7,209 nt of DNA, from assembly GCA_903929325.1 (NCBI GenBank), contig CAIYUD010000073.1:1-7209 (forward strand), in the 5' to 3' direction. The DNA is from an uncultured Opitutia bacterium (GTDB taxonomy: Bacteria; Verrucomicrobiota; Verrucomicrobiia; Opitutales; UBA953). Shown one piece after another: positions 1 through 6,790 of the stretch. Position 1 is the first letter of the stretch, and each line of letters begins with the position of its first letter. The notes under the pieces are model-generated. The model ran no database searches. It had not been told where the DNA came from and was given only the letters and a program-made list of their open reading frames with translations. The translations under genes and the position numbers were made by a program.

Positions 1-1325
1 TCGAGTTGTGCTAAAAGCACGCGGTACTGCTCGCGAGTGACTTCGCCGTTGCGGACTTGCCGTTCCAGTAAGCCTTTGCGAGCGGTGTACTCGGAGTAAA
101 TGCGCGCGCGGCTTTCTGCCTGTGCAGCAGCCAATGCCGCGGATAAACCGGTTTCGGGTATAGGCGCAGGCGCGGGTGTAGGTGCGGCGACGGGCTGGGC
201 GACTTGCTGCGCGCGTTGATTGCTTTCGCTCGTCAGTTTTTCTTGGGCCAGGTTGTTTTCGAGCGCAACAATACGCGCCTGAGCAGCGGCAAGCTTCTGG
301 GCGGCCTCTTGATCAGGGTTGGCTTTGGACTCGATTACTTGTCGGGCAAGGTCATCGACGCGAGAGCTCACAGCCTTTGCGGACTGCTCAAGTTTCTCGG
401 CTGTCTCTTTTGCGGCATTGCGCTGTTTCTCAGCTTTATCTGTCAGGGCTTGCAGGTCGTCTTCGCTGACGCCGCCTGTATTTTTAGTAAGGTCTTCGCG
501 GACGACGATGGCAGCTGCTAGGTTTGCGTTAGCCTCTTGGATAATCTTCTGAACCTCGGCAAGCTTCGCATTTGATTCCTCGAGCGTTTTGCGAGCGGCA
601 TCGAGTTCTTCGATGCTCTGCTTAGGAGGCACTTCGCGTTTTTCTTGCATCGACTCGAGCAAGGCAATGCGTTCGGCGACTGCCTTTTGAGATTGGCGGG
701 CTTTTTCTTCGGTCGTAACTGCCGAGGCCAAGTTTGCGCGAAGCGAATCTTCGGTTTTATTTAGATCAATTGCCGCCTTGGATTCATTTTCAGAGGGCTT
801 GGTTTTGGCATCTTCGATAGCTTTCGCGAGCGCTTCTTCAGCTCTCTCGACAGACTTACGAGCGGCTGCTGCGAGGGCGTCTAGCTTTTGGGCAACCTGC
901 TTGGCTTCGGCTAAATCAACTTCCAGCGTGCCGTAGGTTTCTGGGTTGGCGCCAAAAGGGAGCAATGTTGCAGATTTCAACTTATCAAATTCTTTAATAT
1001 CTTCGGCAGGCACTGCGCCGTCGGCAGGTGTTAATTCAACCGTAATCGCGTCAGTGAAGCCGTAGTCGTTATTTTTCAACGAAGGCCTCACAATAATTGT
1101 TCGGGGAGCTTGGCCGGCTGCCGAAACCGTGATTTCGTGATTTCGTGAGCGTTCAAGTTGCACGCGGATCGGCGCGCGGCCAACGCGGACATTGTCGACT
1201 TGGACCATGGCTCCGTTGGGCTTGGTATTTACCATCACTGAGTCTTTGAGTTCGGCGTCTCCAGAGGCACACCCAATTAAAAGGGCACTCGTTGCGACGC
1301 ACAGATACTTAGGGAGCTTCGTCAT
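1..1325 (-). CDS. PEGA-domain coiled-coil lipoprotein (partial, 3' end beyond window)
   Basis: Reading leftward from an ATG at 1325-1323, the frame is open for 441 codons to the window edge, so the C-terminus is missing. Residues 1-19 form a lipoprotein signal peptide: Lys3 and Lys6, a hydrophobic core, then lipobox LIGC with Cys19 as the predicted lipidated residue. Residues about 33-80 match the PEGA domain (NTKPNGAMVQVDN, VGRAPI, HEITVSAAG), a small beta domain common in surface and envelope proteins. Residues about 135-375 are rich in Ala, Glu, Lys and Gln with heptad-like spacing, probably long coiled coils. A Pro/Ala linker follows at 379-390. The last visible stretch (about 417-441, LLERQVRNGEVTREQYRVLL) resembles a SHOCT-type C-terminal motif, a tentative call. 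The role is unknown; an envelope-anchored structural or scaffold lipoprotein is the natural inference. The start is firm because it precedes the signal peptide directly. No Shine-Dalgarno is visible. Confidence 0.85.
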   Translation of the reverse strand, partial: MTKLPKYLCVATSALLIGCASGDAELKDSVMVNTKPNGAMVQVDNVRVGRAPIRVQLERSRNHEITVSAAGQAPRTIIVRPSLKNNDYGFTDAITVELTPADGAVPAEDIKEFDKLKSATLLPFGANPETYGTLEVDLAEAKQVAQKLDALAAAARKSVERAEEALAKAIEDAKTKPSENESKAAIDLNKTEDSLRANLASAVTTEEKARQSQKAVAERIALLESMQEKREVPPKQSIEELDAARKTLEESNAKLAEVQKIIQEANANLAAAIVVREDLTKNTGGVSEDDLQALTDKAEKQRNAAKETAEKLEQSAKAVSSRVDDLARQVIESKANPDQEAAQKLAAAQARIVALENNLAQEKLTSESNQRAQQVAQPVAAPTPAPAPIPETGLSAALAAAQAESRARIYSEYTARKGLLERQVRNGEVTREQYRVLLAQL

Positions 1326-1348
1326 ATTAGTAGAAGGGGGTGGCCAAA

Positions 1349-1376
1349 TTTATCATCAAGGACGGCCCTTCTTCAA
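1349..1376 (-). promoter_or_regulatory. Possible promoter of the PEGA lipoprotein gene
   Basis: On the minus strand, TTGAAG (1376-1371) and GATAAA (1354-1349) are separated by 16 nt and match the sigma-70 consensus at 4 of 6 positions each. Transcription would begin near 1342, giving a leader of under 20 nt before the ATG at 1325. The -35 element lies in the left arm of the inverted repeat at 1373-1405. This rests on consensus matching alone. Confidence 0.35.
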
Positions 1377-1405
1377 CCCCAATCAAGTTTTGTAATCGGG
1401 GTTGA
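1373..1405. repeat. Inverted repeat between divergent lipoprotein and tRNA genes
   Basis: TCAACCCC (1373-1380) and GGGGTTGA (1398-1405) are perfect 8-bp inverted arms around a 17-nt centre, which can add two more pairs after one mismatch. There is no T-run after either arm, so it does not look like an intrinsic terminator. Each arm read outward gives GGGGTTGA, so the repeat may be two back-to-back -35 regions or an operator dyad between divergent genes. Confidence 0.5.
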
Positions 1406-1430
1406 CCCTGTTCAGGACCTCAAAATGCTC
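1402..1430 (+). promoter_or_regulatory. Possible tRNA operon promoter (weak)
   Basis: TTGACC at 1402-1407 is a 5-of-6 match to a -35 box, 40 nt upstream of the mature tRNA-Thr 5' end. The only -10 candidates at suitable spacing, around AATGCT (1424-1429), are poor. A stable-RNA promoter is expected here by position, but only the -35 half is convincing. Confidence 0.3.
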
Positions 1431-1446
1431 TTTGCCCTAGAAGGTC

Positions 1447-1522
1447 GCCAGCATAGCTCAATTGGCAGAGCAGCCGTTTTGTAAGCGGCAGGTTGTCGGT
1501 TCAACTCCGTCTGCTGGCTCCA
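1447..1522 (+). tRNA. tRNA-Thr (anticodon UGU)
   Basis: The 76-nt gene folds as a cloverleaf. The acceptor stem pairs GCCAGCA (1447-1453) with TGCTGGC (1512-1518), followed by discriminator T1519 and an encoded CCA (1520-1522). The D stem is GCTC/GAGC around a GG-containing loop. The anticodon stem GCCGT/GCGGC closes the loop TTTGTAA, giving anticodon TGT, which reads ACA threonine codons. The variable loop is 5 nt. The T loop is TTCAACT. The T stem GTCGG/CCGTC has one T-T mismatch at its second pair (positions 50 and 64), which is unusual. The rest is normal, so the gene is probably functional. Confidence 0.95.
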
Positions 1523-1535
1523 CCTTCCTGTCCTC

Positions 1536-1609
1536 TGCCCGATGGTGTAATGGTAGCACGACCGACTCTGACTCGGTCAGTCTAGGTTCAAATCCTAGTC
1601 GGGCAACCA
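1536..1609 (+). tRNA. tRNA-Gln (anticodon CUG)
   Basis: The 74-nt gene has acceptor stem TGCCCGA/TCGGGCA, discriminator A1606 and encoded CCA (1607-1609). The anticodon stem ACCGA/TCGGT closes the loop CTCTGAC, giving anticodon CTG, which reads CAG glutamine codons. The T arm CTAGG-TTCAAAT-CCTAG is perfect. The weak first acceptor pair (T1-A72) is typical of tRNA-Gln. It lies 13 nt after tRNA-Thr on the same strand, so the two are probably cut from one precursor. It ends only 8 nt before the convergent folP stop codon. Confidence 0.95.
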
Positions 1610-1617
1610 GGGCAGGC

Positions 1618-2520
1618 TCAGTCGGCTATCCATCTCTGGCCTCGGCGAAGAGCGTCAGCCATTTTTATCAAAGGGCGGATGGCGGCGACGTCATGCACGC
1701 GCAACATGGCGGCACCTTGTTGGATTCCCCAAGTTGCACATGCGGCATCTCCAGCTCCGCGCGCAAGTGGATCAGTCTGCTGCAGCACTTTGCCCAAAGT
1801 TGATTTCCGGCTGGTGCCTAAAAGTACTGGCAACCCCAGTGAGCTGATACGATTTAGGCGGCCTAACACCTCGAGGTTTTCGCCATGACTTTTTCCAAAC
1901 CCAAATCCTGGATCAATCCATAGTTGGTGGCGCGCCACGCCTGCTTTCTCCGCGCGATCCAAGGCTCTGCGGAAATCTTCGATTATGTTTGGCCAGAAGT
2001 CCTGGTATACAGGCGTAGCCCGATTGTGCATTAAAATCCAAGGGCAGCGACAGTTTGCCGCGACCGTTGCTAGGCTGGCTTGTGGGCTATCAGGCGCTGC
2101 GCCCCAAACGTCGTTTAAAATATCTGCACCTGCGGCAATCGCAGCTTCGGCTACTTCGCAGCGGTACGTGTCTGCAGAAATTGCAATCTTCGGAAGGCGC
2201 TTGCGGATGGCCTGGATCGCTGGAAGGAGTCGACGTAATTCTTCAGACGTCGCGATGGGTGTTGCCCCTGGTCGGGTGGACTCTGCGCCGACATCAATAA
2301 CATCCGCACCTTCACTGCATAACTTTTCTGCCAAATCGGCCGCAGCTTCAGGGCTGCTGATTTTTCCGCCGTCTGAAAATGAATCCGGGGTTACATTGAC
2401 AATGCCCATGAGCAGCGTGCGCTCCCGCCAATCAGGCAGCAGGGTTCCGTGCGGACTTGTCCATCTCATGAACCTTAAGTCGAAGGGGCAGGGCGACAGG
2501 TCAACCCTTCCCCGTTTCAT
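1618..2520 (-). CDS. folP: Dihydropteroate synthase
   Basis: This cytoplasmic TIM-barrel enzyme joins 6-hydroxymethyl-7,8-dihydropterin diphosphate to p-aminobenzoate to make 7,8-dihydropteroate in folate synthesis; it is the sulfonamide target. All family signatures are present in order: MGIVNVTPDSFSDGG (38-52), DVGAESTRPGA (76-86), ADTYR (116-120), NDVWG (136-140), LMH (163-165), IDPGFGFGK (202-210), GTSRKSTLG (235-243) and RVHDV (274-278). The stretch MHNRATP (164-170) replaces the more usual MHMRGTP. The 300 residues are slightly long because of the N-terminus. Met18 (codon 2469-2467) would leave 20 residues before the first barrel motif, close to the usual length, and may be the true start. 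Neither ATG has a clear Shine-Dalgarno. No other folate gene is adjacent, and the gene is transcribed away from coxB and toward the tRNAs. Confidence 0.97.
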   Translation of the reverse strand: MKRGRVDLSPCPFDLRFMRWTSPHGTLLPDWRERTLLMGIVNVTPDSFSDGGKISSPEAAADLAEKLCSEGADVIDVGAESTRPGATPIATSEELRRLLPAIQAIRKRLPKIAISADTYRCEVAEAAIAAGADILNDVWGAAPDSPQASLATVAANCRCPWILMHNRATPVYQDFWPNIIEDFRRALDRAEKAGVARHQLWIDPGFGFGKSHGENLEVLGRLNRISSLGLPVLLGTSRKSTLGKVLQQTDPLARGAGDAACATWGIQQGAAMLRVHDVAAIRPLIKMADALRRGQRWIAD

Positions 2521-2560
2521 CAGTAGGTTACATCGGGTGCCAGATAAGGCCTCTTAATGG

Positions 2561-2590
2561 AGTGTAAAACTGTAACTCACTGACTGACAA
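2561..2590 (-). promoter_or_regulatory. Putative folP promoter
   Basis: On the minus strand, TTGTCA (2590-2585, 5 of 6 to consensus) and TACACT (2566-2561, 4 of 6) are separated by 18 nt. Transcription would start near 2554, about 34 nt before the upstream ATG of folP, a sensible leader length. An in-frame stop at 2556-2554 limits the folP frame just there. Inferred from consensus and position only. Confidence 0.5.
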
Positions 2591-2717
2591 ATACTAAAGC
2601 AAGCAGCGCGTGGATGCATCTAGGATACGTCATGCTCAGTTAATAAGGGGGTCCATCTGTGGTATTTCGCTGACAATCCCGTGTTTATTCATTCCTAACC
2701 ATAGGTAATCCTGTTCC

Positions 2718-4046
2718 ATGTTCCTCGCTGTGCGTCGCTTCCTGCTAACCTCTCTTCTGCCATTGGGAATTTTGACCTTAGCGGGATGTGCCATGCGCCG
2801 CTTCGCGCTAACGTGTCTTTTGCCTTTAGGCTTTTTAGCCCTGACAGGTTGTTCGAAAGGTCAATGGGTCGGTCGTCAGTCCCCCATGGATCCAAAAGGT
2901 CCATTGGCCCAATCGCAATTCGACGTCTTCATGGACACGGTTTGGCTCTCGCTTATCCTTTTTGTGATTGTGGGTGGCATCTTGGTTTATGCGGTCATTC
3001 GTTTCCGCGAGCGTCCAGGCCAAGCTAACACTCGGCCACCCGAACAAGGTCACGGAAATCCGATGATCGAAATCGGACTAATCATGGCTTCGGTGGCATC
3101 CCTTGTGGTCATCGCCATTCCAACGCTCGAAGCCATTTGGTACATGGACGATGTCCCCGTTGAATCAAAACCTGCATCGAAGCTCTCTGCTTGGTATACG
3201 GGCAAAATTGATCCCAAGGTCGCCGAAGATGTTCTGACAATTGATGTTGTTGGTAAGCAATGGTGGTTCCGCTTCGAGTACCCTCAGCTCGGACTCACTC
3301 AAGAAGGTAAGCGTGCGATCCCGAATGAAATTGTTATCCCTCGTGGCAAAGCCGTACGCATCAATCTTCGTTCGGAAGATGTCATCCACTCTTTCTGGAT
3401 TCCTAAAATTGCCGGCAAGGTGGACATGGTTCCAGGCCGCCGTAACCATATGTGGATTCAGGGCGATCAAGTTGGTCTTTACTACGGCCAATGTGCTGAG
3501 TTCTGCGGAGACTCCCATGCCTACATGCGCTTCCGCTGTCGCGTGGTAGAGCCTGAAGATTTTGCAAAATGGGTTGAAGCGCAGCGCGTCCCTGCGGTTG
3601 AGCCTGCAGCGAACTCGCTTGCTGCCACCGGCAAGGCGCTCTTTGCCCAAAAAAACTGTGCGATGTGTCACCGCATTGGCGGACAGTATGATGCAGGCAA
3701 TTTTGCGCCTGATCTTACCCACGTCGCTTCGCGCACATCCCTTGCAGGTGCTTGGCTCGATAATCGTGACCCTGCGACGCAATTGGCGATTGATGCTAAA
3801 GGTAACACCGAGCTTTCCGCCCCGATTGATCCCGCTTTGCAGCGGAAGAATCTCGCTGCATGGATTGGCTCATCCGGCGTATTGGTTGATGCGAATGGTA
3901 AGCCTGTGCACGCTGCTGACATCAAGCCAGGGAACCGCATGCACTATTACCGCATGTTCAATGTCGCTGGTCTAAATGAAACCAAAGTGAAACTCACCCA
4001 GGCCGAGCTCGATGCAATCGTCGAGTACCTGATGACACTTAATTAA
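2718..4046 (+). CDS. coxB: Cytochrome c oxidase subunit II with fused cytochrome c domain (caa3 type), lipoprotein
   Basis: This subunit accepts electrons from the periplasmic side and passes them to CoxA. Residues 1-45 hold two successive lipoprotein signal peptides, with lipobox cysteines Cys24 (LAGC) and Cys45 (LTGC). Two membrane helices follow at about 71-96 and 115-142. The cupredoxin domain has the aromatic QWWFRF (181-186) and the full CuA ligand set: His224, Cys259, Glu261 (backbone carbonyl in the family), Cys263, His267 and Met270. The C-terminal cytochrome c domain (about 301-442) has CAMCH at 314-318 and a likely axial Met408 in KPGNRM. Between LAAWI (379-383) and that motif lie roughly 15 extra residues (385-400) compared with the usual spacing. 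The start is uncertain: ATG 2718, GTG 2730 and ATG 2793 are all in frame, the last preceded by GGGA, and each still gives a signal peptide. First gene of the oxidase operon. Confidence 0.95.
   Translation: MFLAVRRFLLTSLLPLGILTLAGCAMRRFALTCLLPLGFLALTGCSKGQWVGRQSPMDPKGPLAQSQFDVFMDTVWLSLILFVIVGGILVYAVIRFRERPGQANTRPPEQGHGNPMIEIGLIMASVASLVVIAIPTLEAIWYMDDVPVESKPASKLSAWYTGKIDPKVAEDVLTIDVVGKQWWFRFEYPQLGLTQEGKRAIPNEIVIPRGKAVRINLRSEDVIHSFWIPKIAGKVDMVPGRRNHMWIQGDQVGLYYGQCAEFCGDSHAYMRFRCRVVEPEDFAKWVEAQRVPAVEPAANSLAATGKALFAQKNCAMCHRIGGQYDAGNFAPDLTHVASRTSLAGAWLDNRDPATQLAIDAKGNTELSAPIDPALQRKNLAAWIGSSGVLVDANGKPVHAADIKPGNRMHYYRMFNVAGLNETKVKLTQAELDAIVEYLMTLN
2730..2855 (+). repeat. Tandem duplication of the CoxB signal-peptide coding segment
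   Basis: Two adjacent 63-bp units, 2730-2792 and 2793-2855, each encode 21 residues: an Arg-Arg-Phe start, the core LLPLG and a Gly-Cys lipobox. By hand alignment they share 43 of 63 bases and 14 of 21 residues. Many of the differences fall at third codon positions. The first unit begins with GTG and the second with ATG, so each unit starts with a possible start codon. This fits an old in-frame duplication kept under protein-level constraint. Confidence 0.85.
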
Positions 4047-4064
4047 TCCCTTAATTTAAAATCC

Positions 4065-6104
4065 ATGGCAACCGCCGCTCATCACGCCCCTGTCACCGAC
4101 AAAACCGAACTACCTGTCGAGCGTAGCGACATCGGTCTCGTTCGCCCCGACCGCACTACCGGCTTGCTCGATTGGTTGACGACCGTCGACCACAAGAAAA
4201 TCGGCATCCTGTACGGCGCGTTTGCGATGTTCTTCTTCCTGCTTGGTGGCGTTGAAGCGCTGGCGATTCGTACACAATTGGCGAAACCGAACAACGATTT
4301 CATCTCGGCGCCGATGTATAACCAGATGTTTACGATGCACGGGACGACAATGATCTTCCTGGGCGTCATGCCTTTGTCGGCGGCATTCTTTAACTTCCTC
4401 GTACCTTTGCAAATTGGAGCGCGCGACGTGGCCTTCCCTCGCCTCAACGCATTTTCACTCTGGACCTTTGTTTTCGGTGCCTTCGCTCTCAATGTTTCCT
4501 GGGTCTTCGAATTCGGCCACCTGCAGGGCTGGTTTAATAACTACGAGTGGTACAGCAAATTGGTTTACAAAGATTTCGCTCCCGCTAACGGCTGGTTCTC
4601 GTATGCACCATTGTCAGGTACATTCGGACAAGCCGATGCTGCCCTGCATGCCCAGCGCTTCACGGGAGTCGGCACAGACTTCTGGATTATCGGTATCCAA
4701 ATCCTCGGCGTCGCATCGCTAGCGGCATCGTTTAACTTCATTGTCACAATCTTTAACATGCGTGCGCCCGGGATGACCATGATGCGTCTCCCTGTCTTCA
4801 CGTGGATGACTTTGGTCACAGCTTTCCTAATCATCCTCGCATTCCCTGCCATCACGGTAGCGCTCATCGAGCTGATGTTTGATCGTCAGTTTGGCGCTAA
4901 CTTCTTCAACCCGACCAACGGCGGGCAGCCGATTCTCTGGCAGCACCTCTTCTGGATCTTCGGACACCCTGAAGTATATATTTTAGTGCTCCCGGCGATG
5001 GGGATTGTTTCGGAAATTCTCCCAACATTCTCGCGCAAGGCTCTTTTCGGTTACCCCATTATTGTTTTCTCGGGTGCAGTCATTGGCTTCCTCGGGTTCG
5101 CAGTGTGGAGTCACCACATGTTTACCACAGGTCTTGGCCCAGTGCCGACGGCTGCCTTCTCGTTGCTCACGATGGCAATTGCTGTCCCTACAGGCGTTAA
5201 GATTTTTAATTGGGTAGGAACCATTTGGGGCGGACAAGTTCGCTTCACGCCGCCGATGGTACTCTCGCTCGGCTTTATCTGGATGTTCATGTGCGGCGGC
5301 TTCTCTGGCATTATGCACTCCTCGGCGCCTGCAGACTCCCAGCAGCAAGACACCTACTTCGTTGTTGCACACTTCCATTACGTCTTACTGGGCGGCGTTC
5401 TGCTCGGCTTGATGGCAGGTTTGTACTTCTGGTTCCCGAAGATTTTTGGCCGTATGCCCAATGCGCCGATTGCCTATATCGCTTCTGCAATGGTTATCTT
5501 CGGGTTTAATCTAGCATTCGGTCCGATGCACTACCTTGGTCTGACTGGTATGCCGCGCCGCACGCACACTTACCAAACCGGCTTTGGCTGGGAGCAGTGG
5601 AACTTTGTCGCAACTATTGGCGCCTACATCCTCGGACTTGGTGTATTCCTGGCGTTTGCCAATTTAGTTTGGACGGCTTGGCGCGGTAAGCGTGCCGAAA
5701 CGGATCCCTGGGATGGTCGTACGCTCGAGTGGTCGTTGCCGTCGCCAGTGCCTGCTTACAATTTTGCACAAACGCCTGTGGTCACGACGCGTGACGCTTG
5801 GTTTGAGCACAAGCACGGAGGTGCGCGCATCGGTGCTCTGGCCGATGGCGGACCCGAGGGCGTTCATATGCCAAGTCAGTCATGGATGCCCTTGTTGGCA
5901 GCTGTTGGCTTCTTGATGGTTGGCCTTGGCATCCCGATGATGTCGATGGGCATTCCTCACCTTGGGTGGCTCGTCATTGCAGGCCTCGGCGTCCTCATTC
6001 TCGGCATCTGGCTTTGGGCAATTGAGGGTCCAGGCGGTTACCACCTTAAGACGCCTTCCGCGAAGACCGTAACGCCGACGCCCACAGCTTCGGCTCACGC
6101 ATAA
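4065..6104 (+). CDS. coxA: Cytochrome c oxidase subunit I (type A heme-copper oxidase)
   Basis: This is the catalytic membrane subunit that reduces oxygen to water and pumps protons. Key residues are visible: His92 (heme a, in TMHGTT), His301, His350 and His351 (CuB), Tyr305 in HPEVY (the cross-linked tyrosine), His436 (heme a3) and His438 (heme a) in HFHYV. The D channel is represented by Asp121 and Asn128 in ARDVAFPRLN, with Glu303 at its end; the K channel by Lys379 in PTGVKIFNW. Together these mark an A1-type proton-pumping enzyme. At 679 residues it is longer than the common 530-560. The extra C-terminal part contains two more helices (about 608-630 and 633-653) ending near EGPGGYHL, then a Thr/Pro/Ala tail. 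This is the Bacillus-like 14-helix form. The ATG lies 18 nt after coxB in an AT-rich gap with no Shine-Dalgarno. Confidence 0.98.
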   Translation: MATAAHHAPVTDKTELPVERSDIGLVRPDRTTGLLDWLTTVDHKKIGILYGAFAMFFFLLGGVEALAIRTQLAKPNNDFISAPMYNQMFTMHGTTMIFLGVMPLSAAFFNFLVPLQIGARDVAFPRLNAFSLWTFVFGAFALNVSWVFEFGHLQGWFNNYEWYSKLVYKDFAPANGWFSYAPLSGTFGQADAALHAQRFTGVGTDFWIIGIQILGVASLAASFNFIVTIFNMRAPGMTMMRLPVFTWMTLVTAFLIILAFPAITVALIELMFDRQFGANFFNPTNGGQPILWQHLFWIFGHPEVYILVLPAMGIVSEILPTFSRKALFGYPIIVFSGAVIGFLGFAVWSHHMFTTGLGPVPTAAFSLLTMAIAVPTGVKIFNWVGTIWGGQVRFTPPMVLSLGFIWMFMCGGFSGIMHSSAPADSQQQDTYFVVAHFHYVLLGGVLLGLMAGLYFWFPKIFGRMPNAPIAYIASAMVIFGFNLAFGPMHYLGLTGMPRRTHTYQTGFGWEQWNFVATIGAYILGLGVFLAFANLVWTAWRGKRAETDPWDGRTLEWSLPSPVPAYNFAQTPVVTTRDAWFEHKHGGARIGALADGGPEGVHMPSQSWMPLLAAVGFLMVGLGIPMMSMGIPHLGWLVIAGLGVLILGIWLWAIEGPGGYHLKTPSAKTVTPTPTASAHA

Positions 6105-6121
6105 TTCTAAACCTATTCGCT

Positions 6122-6781
6122 ATGTCTGACTCTGCCGCCGCTCCCACCTCTACAGGTATTGATCACAAGAAACTGATCATGTGGCTCTTCTTGGCCTCGG
6201 ATTGCATGTTCTTCGGGACTTTAATTTCGACGCACTTACTGTACCGCAAGTTATACCCAACGGGATTCACAGATGCGGAAGGACATGTACGGTTCGTACA
6301 AAATCTCTTCGACATCGAGCTGACCTCATTTTCGACATTTATTCTATTGATGTCATCCTTCCTGATGGCCTTGGCGGTTTCTGCCATGCACAAAGGGCAA
6401 ATTGCTTCGTTCCGACGTAACGTTCTCGGCGTGATTCTTTTCGGCCTTATTTTCTTAGGCTGTCAGGTTTATGAGTTCACCCACTTTTATCACAAGGGTT
6501 TGACGATTCAAAACAGCGTCTTTGGTTCTACCTTCTACGTGCTGACAGGAACCCACGGCACGCACGTCGCCATTGGCGTACTCTGGTTAATTCTGCTCTA
6601 TTTTTATAGCTTCACCGGAAAATTGCGCGGCCACATTGGCGCGCTCGACGTTGAGATCGCCGGCCTATACTGGCACTTTGTCGACATCGTTTGGATTATC
6701 ATCTTCACAGTCGTATACCTCGTCGAATACCTAGGCCCCAACGGCATTTGGGGTTCTGCTGTTGCCACTATAACCCCGTAA
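6122..6781 (+). CDS. coxC: Cytochrome c oxidase subunit III (five-helix form)
   Basis: This integral membrane subunit stabilises CoxA and the oxygen and proton pathways; it carries no redox centre. The 219 residues have five predicted helices at about 17-41, 68-89, 100-120, 138-164 and 183-204. Family marks are the WLFLASDCMFFG start of the first helix, THGTHV (144-149) and EIAGLYWHFVDIVW (178-191). The first two helices of the classical seven-helix subunit III are absent, which matches the extra two helices at the CoxA C-terminus. The gene starts 17 nt after coxA and ends 9 nt before coxD. No Shine-Dalgarno is visible. Confidence 0.96.
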   Translation: MSDSAAAPTSTGIDHKKLIMWLFLASDCMFFGTLISTHLLYRKLYPTGFTDAEGHVRFVQNLFDIELTSFSTFILLMSSFLMALAVSAMHKGQIASFRRNVLGVILFGLIFLGCQVYEFTHFYHKGLTIQNSVFGSTFYVLTGTHGTHVAIGVLWLILLYFYSFTGKLRGHIGALDVEIAGLYWHFVDIVWIIIFTVVYLVEYLGPNGIWGSAVATITP

Positions 6782-6790
6782 CCTTTCCCC

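Noticed and set aside
182..552. Overlapping plus-strand open frames of 77-105 codons at the left end
   Set aside because: They are shadows of the minus-strand PEGA lipoprotein, whose frame is open throughout and has a signal peptide and domain.
1129..1148. Short tandem repeat with 8-bp period (gtgatttc twice, then gtga) inside the PEGA domain gene, suggesting a frameshifting duplication
   Set aside because: The reading frame continues correctly through it, and the residues on both sides (HEITVSAAG) fit the PEGA domain, so it is coincidental coding sequence.
1462..1803. 113-codon open frame on the plus strand across the tRNA genes
   Set aside because: It runs through both tRNAs and then antisense to the folP 3' end, so it is a chance frame.
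1985..2557. 190-codon open frame on the plus strand opposite folP
   Set aside because: It lies almost wholly antisense to a complete folP, has no recognisable domain, and is explained by folP codon composition.
2640..2717. Candidate sigma-70 promoter for the cox operon (CTGACA at 2670-2675)
   Set aside because: No acceptable -10 box lies 16-18 nt downstream. A promoter must exist in this spacer, but I cannot place it.
3165..3782. 205-codon open frame on the minus strand opposite coxB
   Set aside because: It is antisense to the conserved CuA and heme domains, which fix the real frame. Its product is Arg-rich with no recognisable motif.
4040..4064. AT-rich coxB-coxA gap with repeated CTTAATT as a possible regulatory site
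   Set aside because: The repeat is very short, overlaps the coxB stop region and is easily explained by low-complexity AT sequence.
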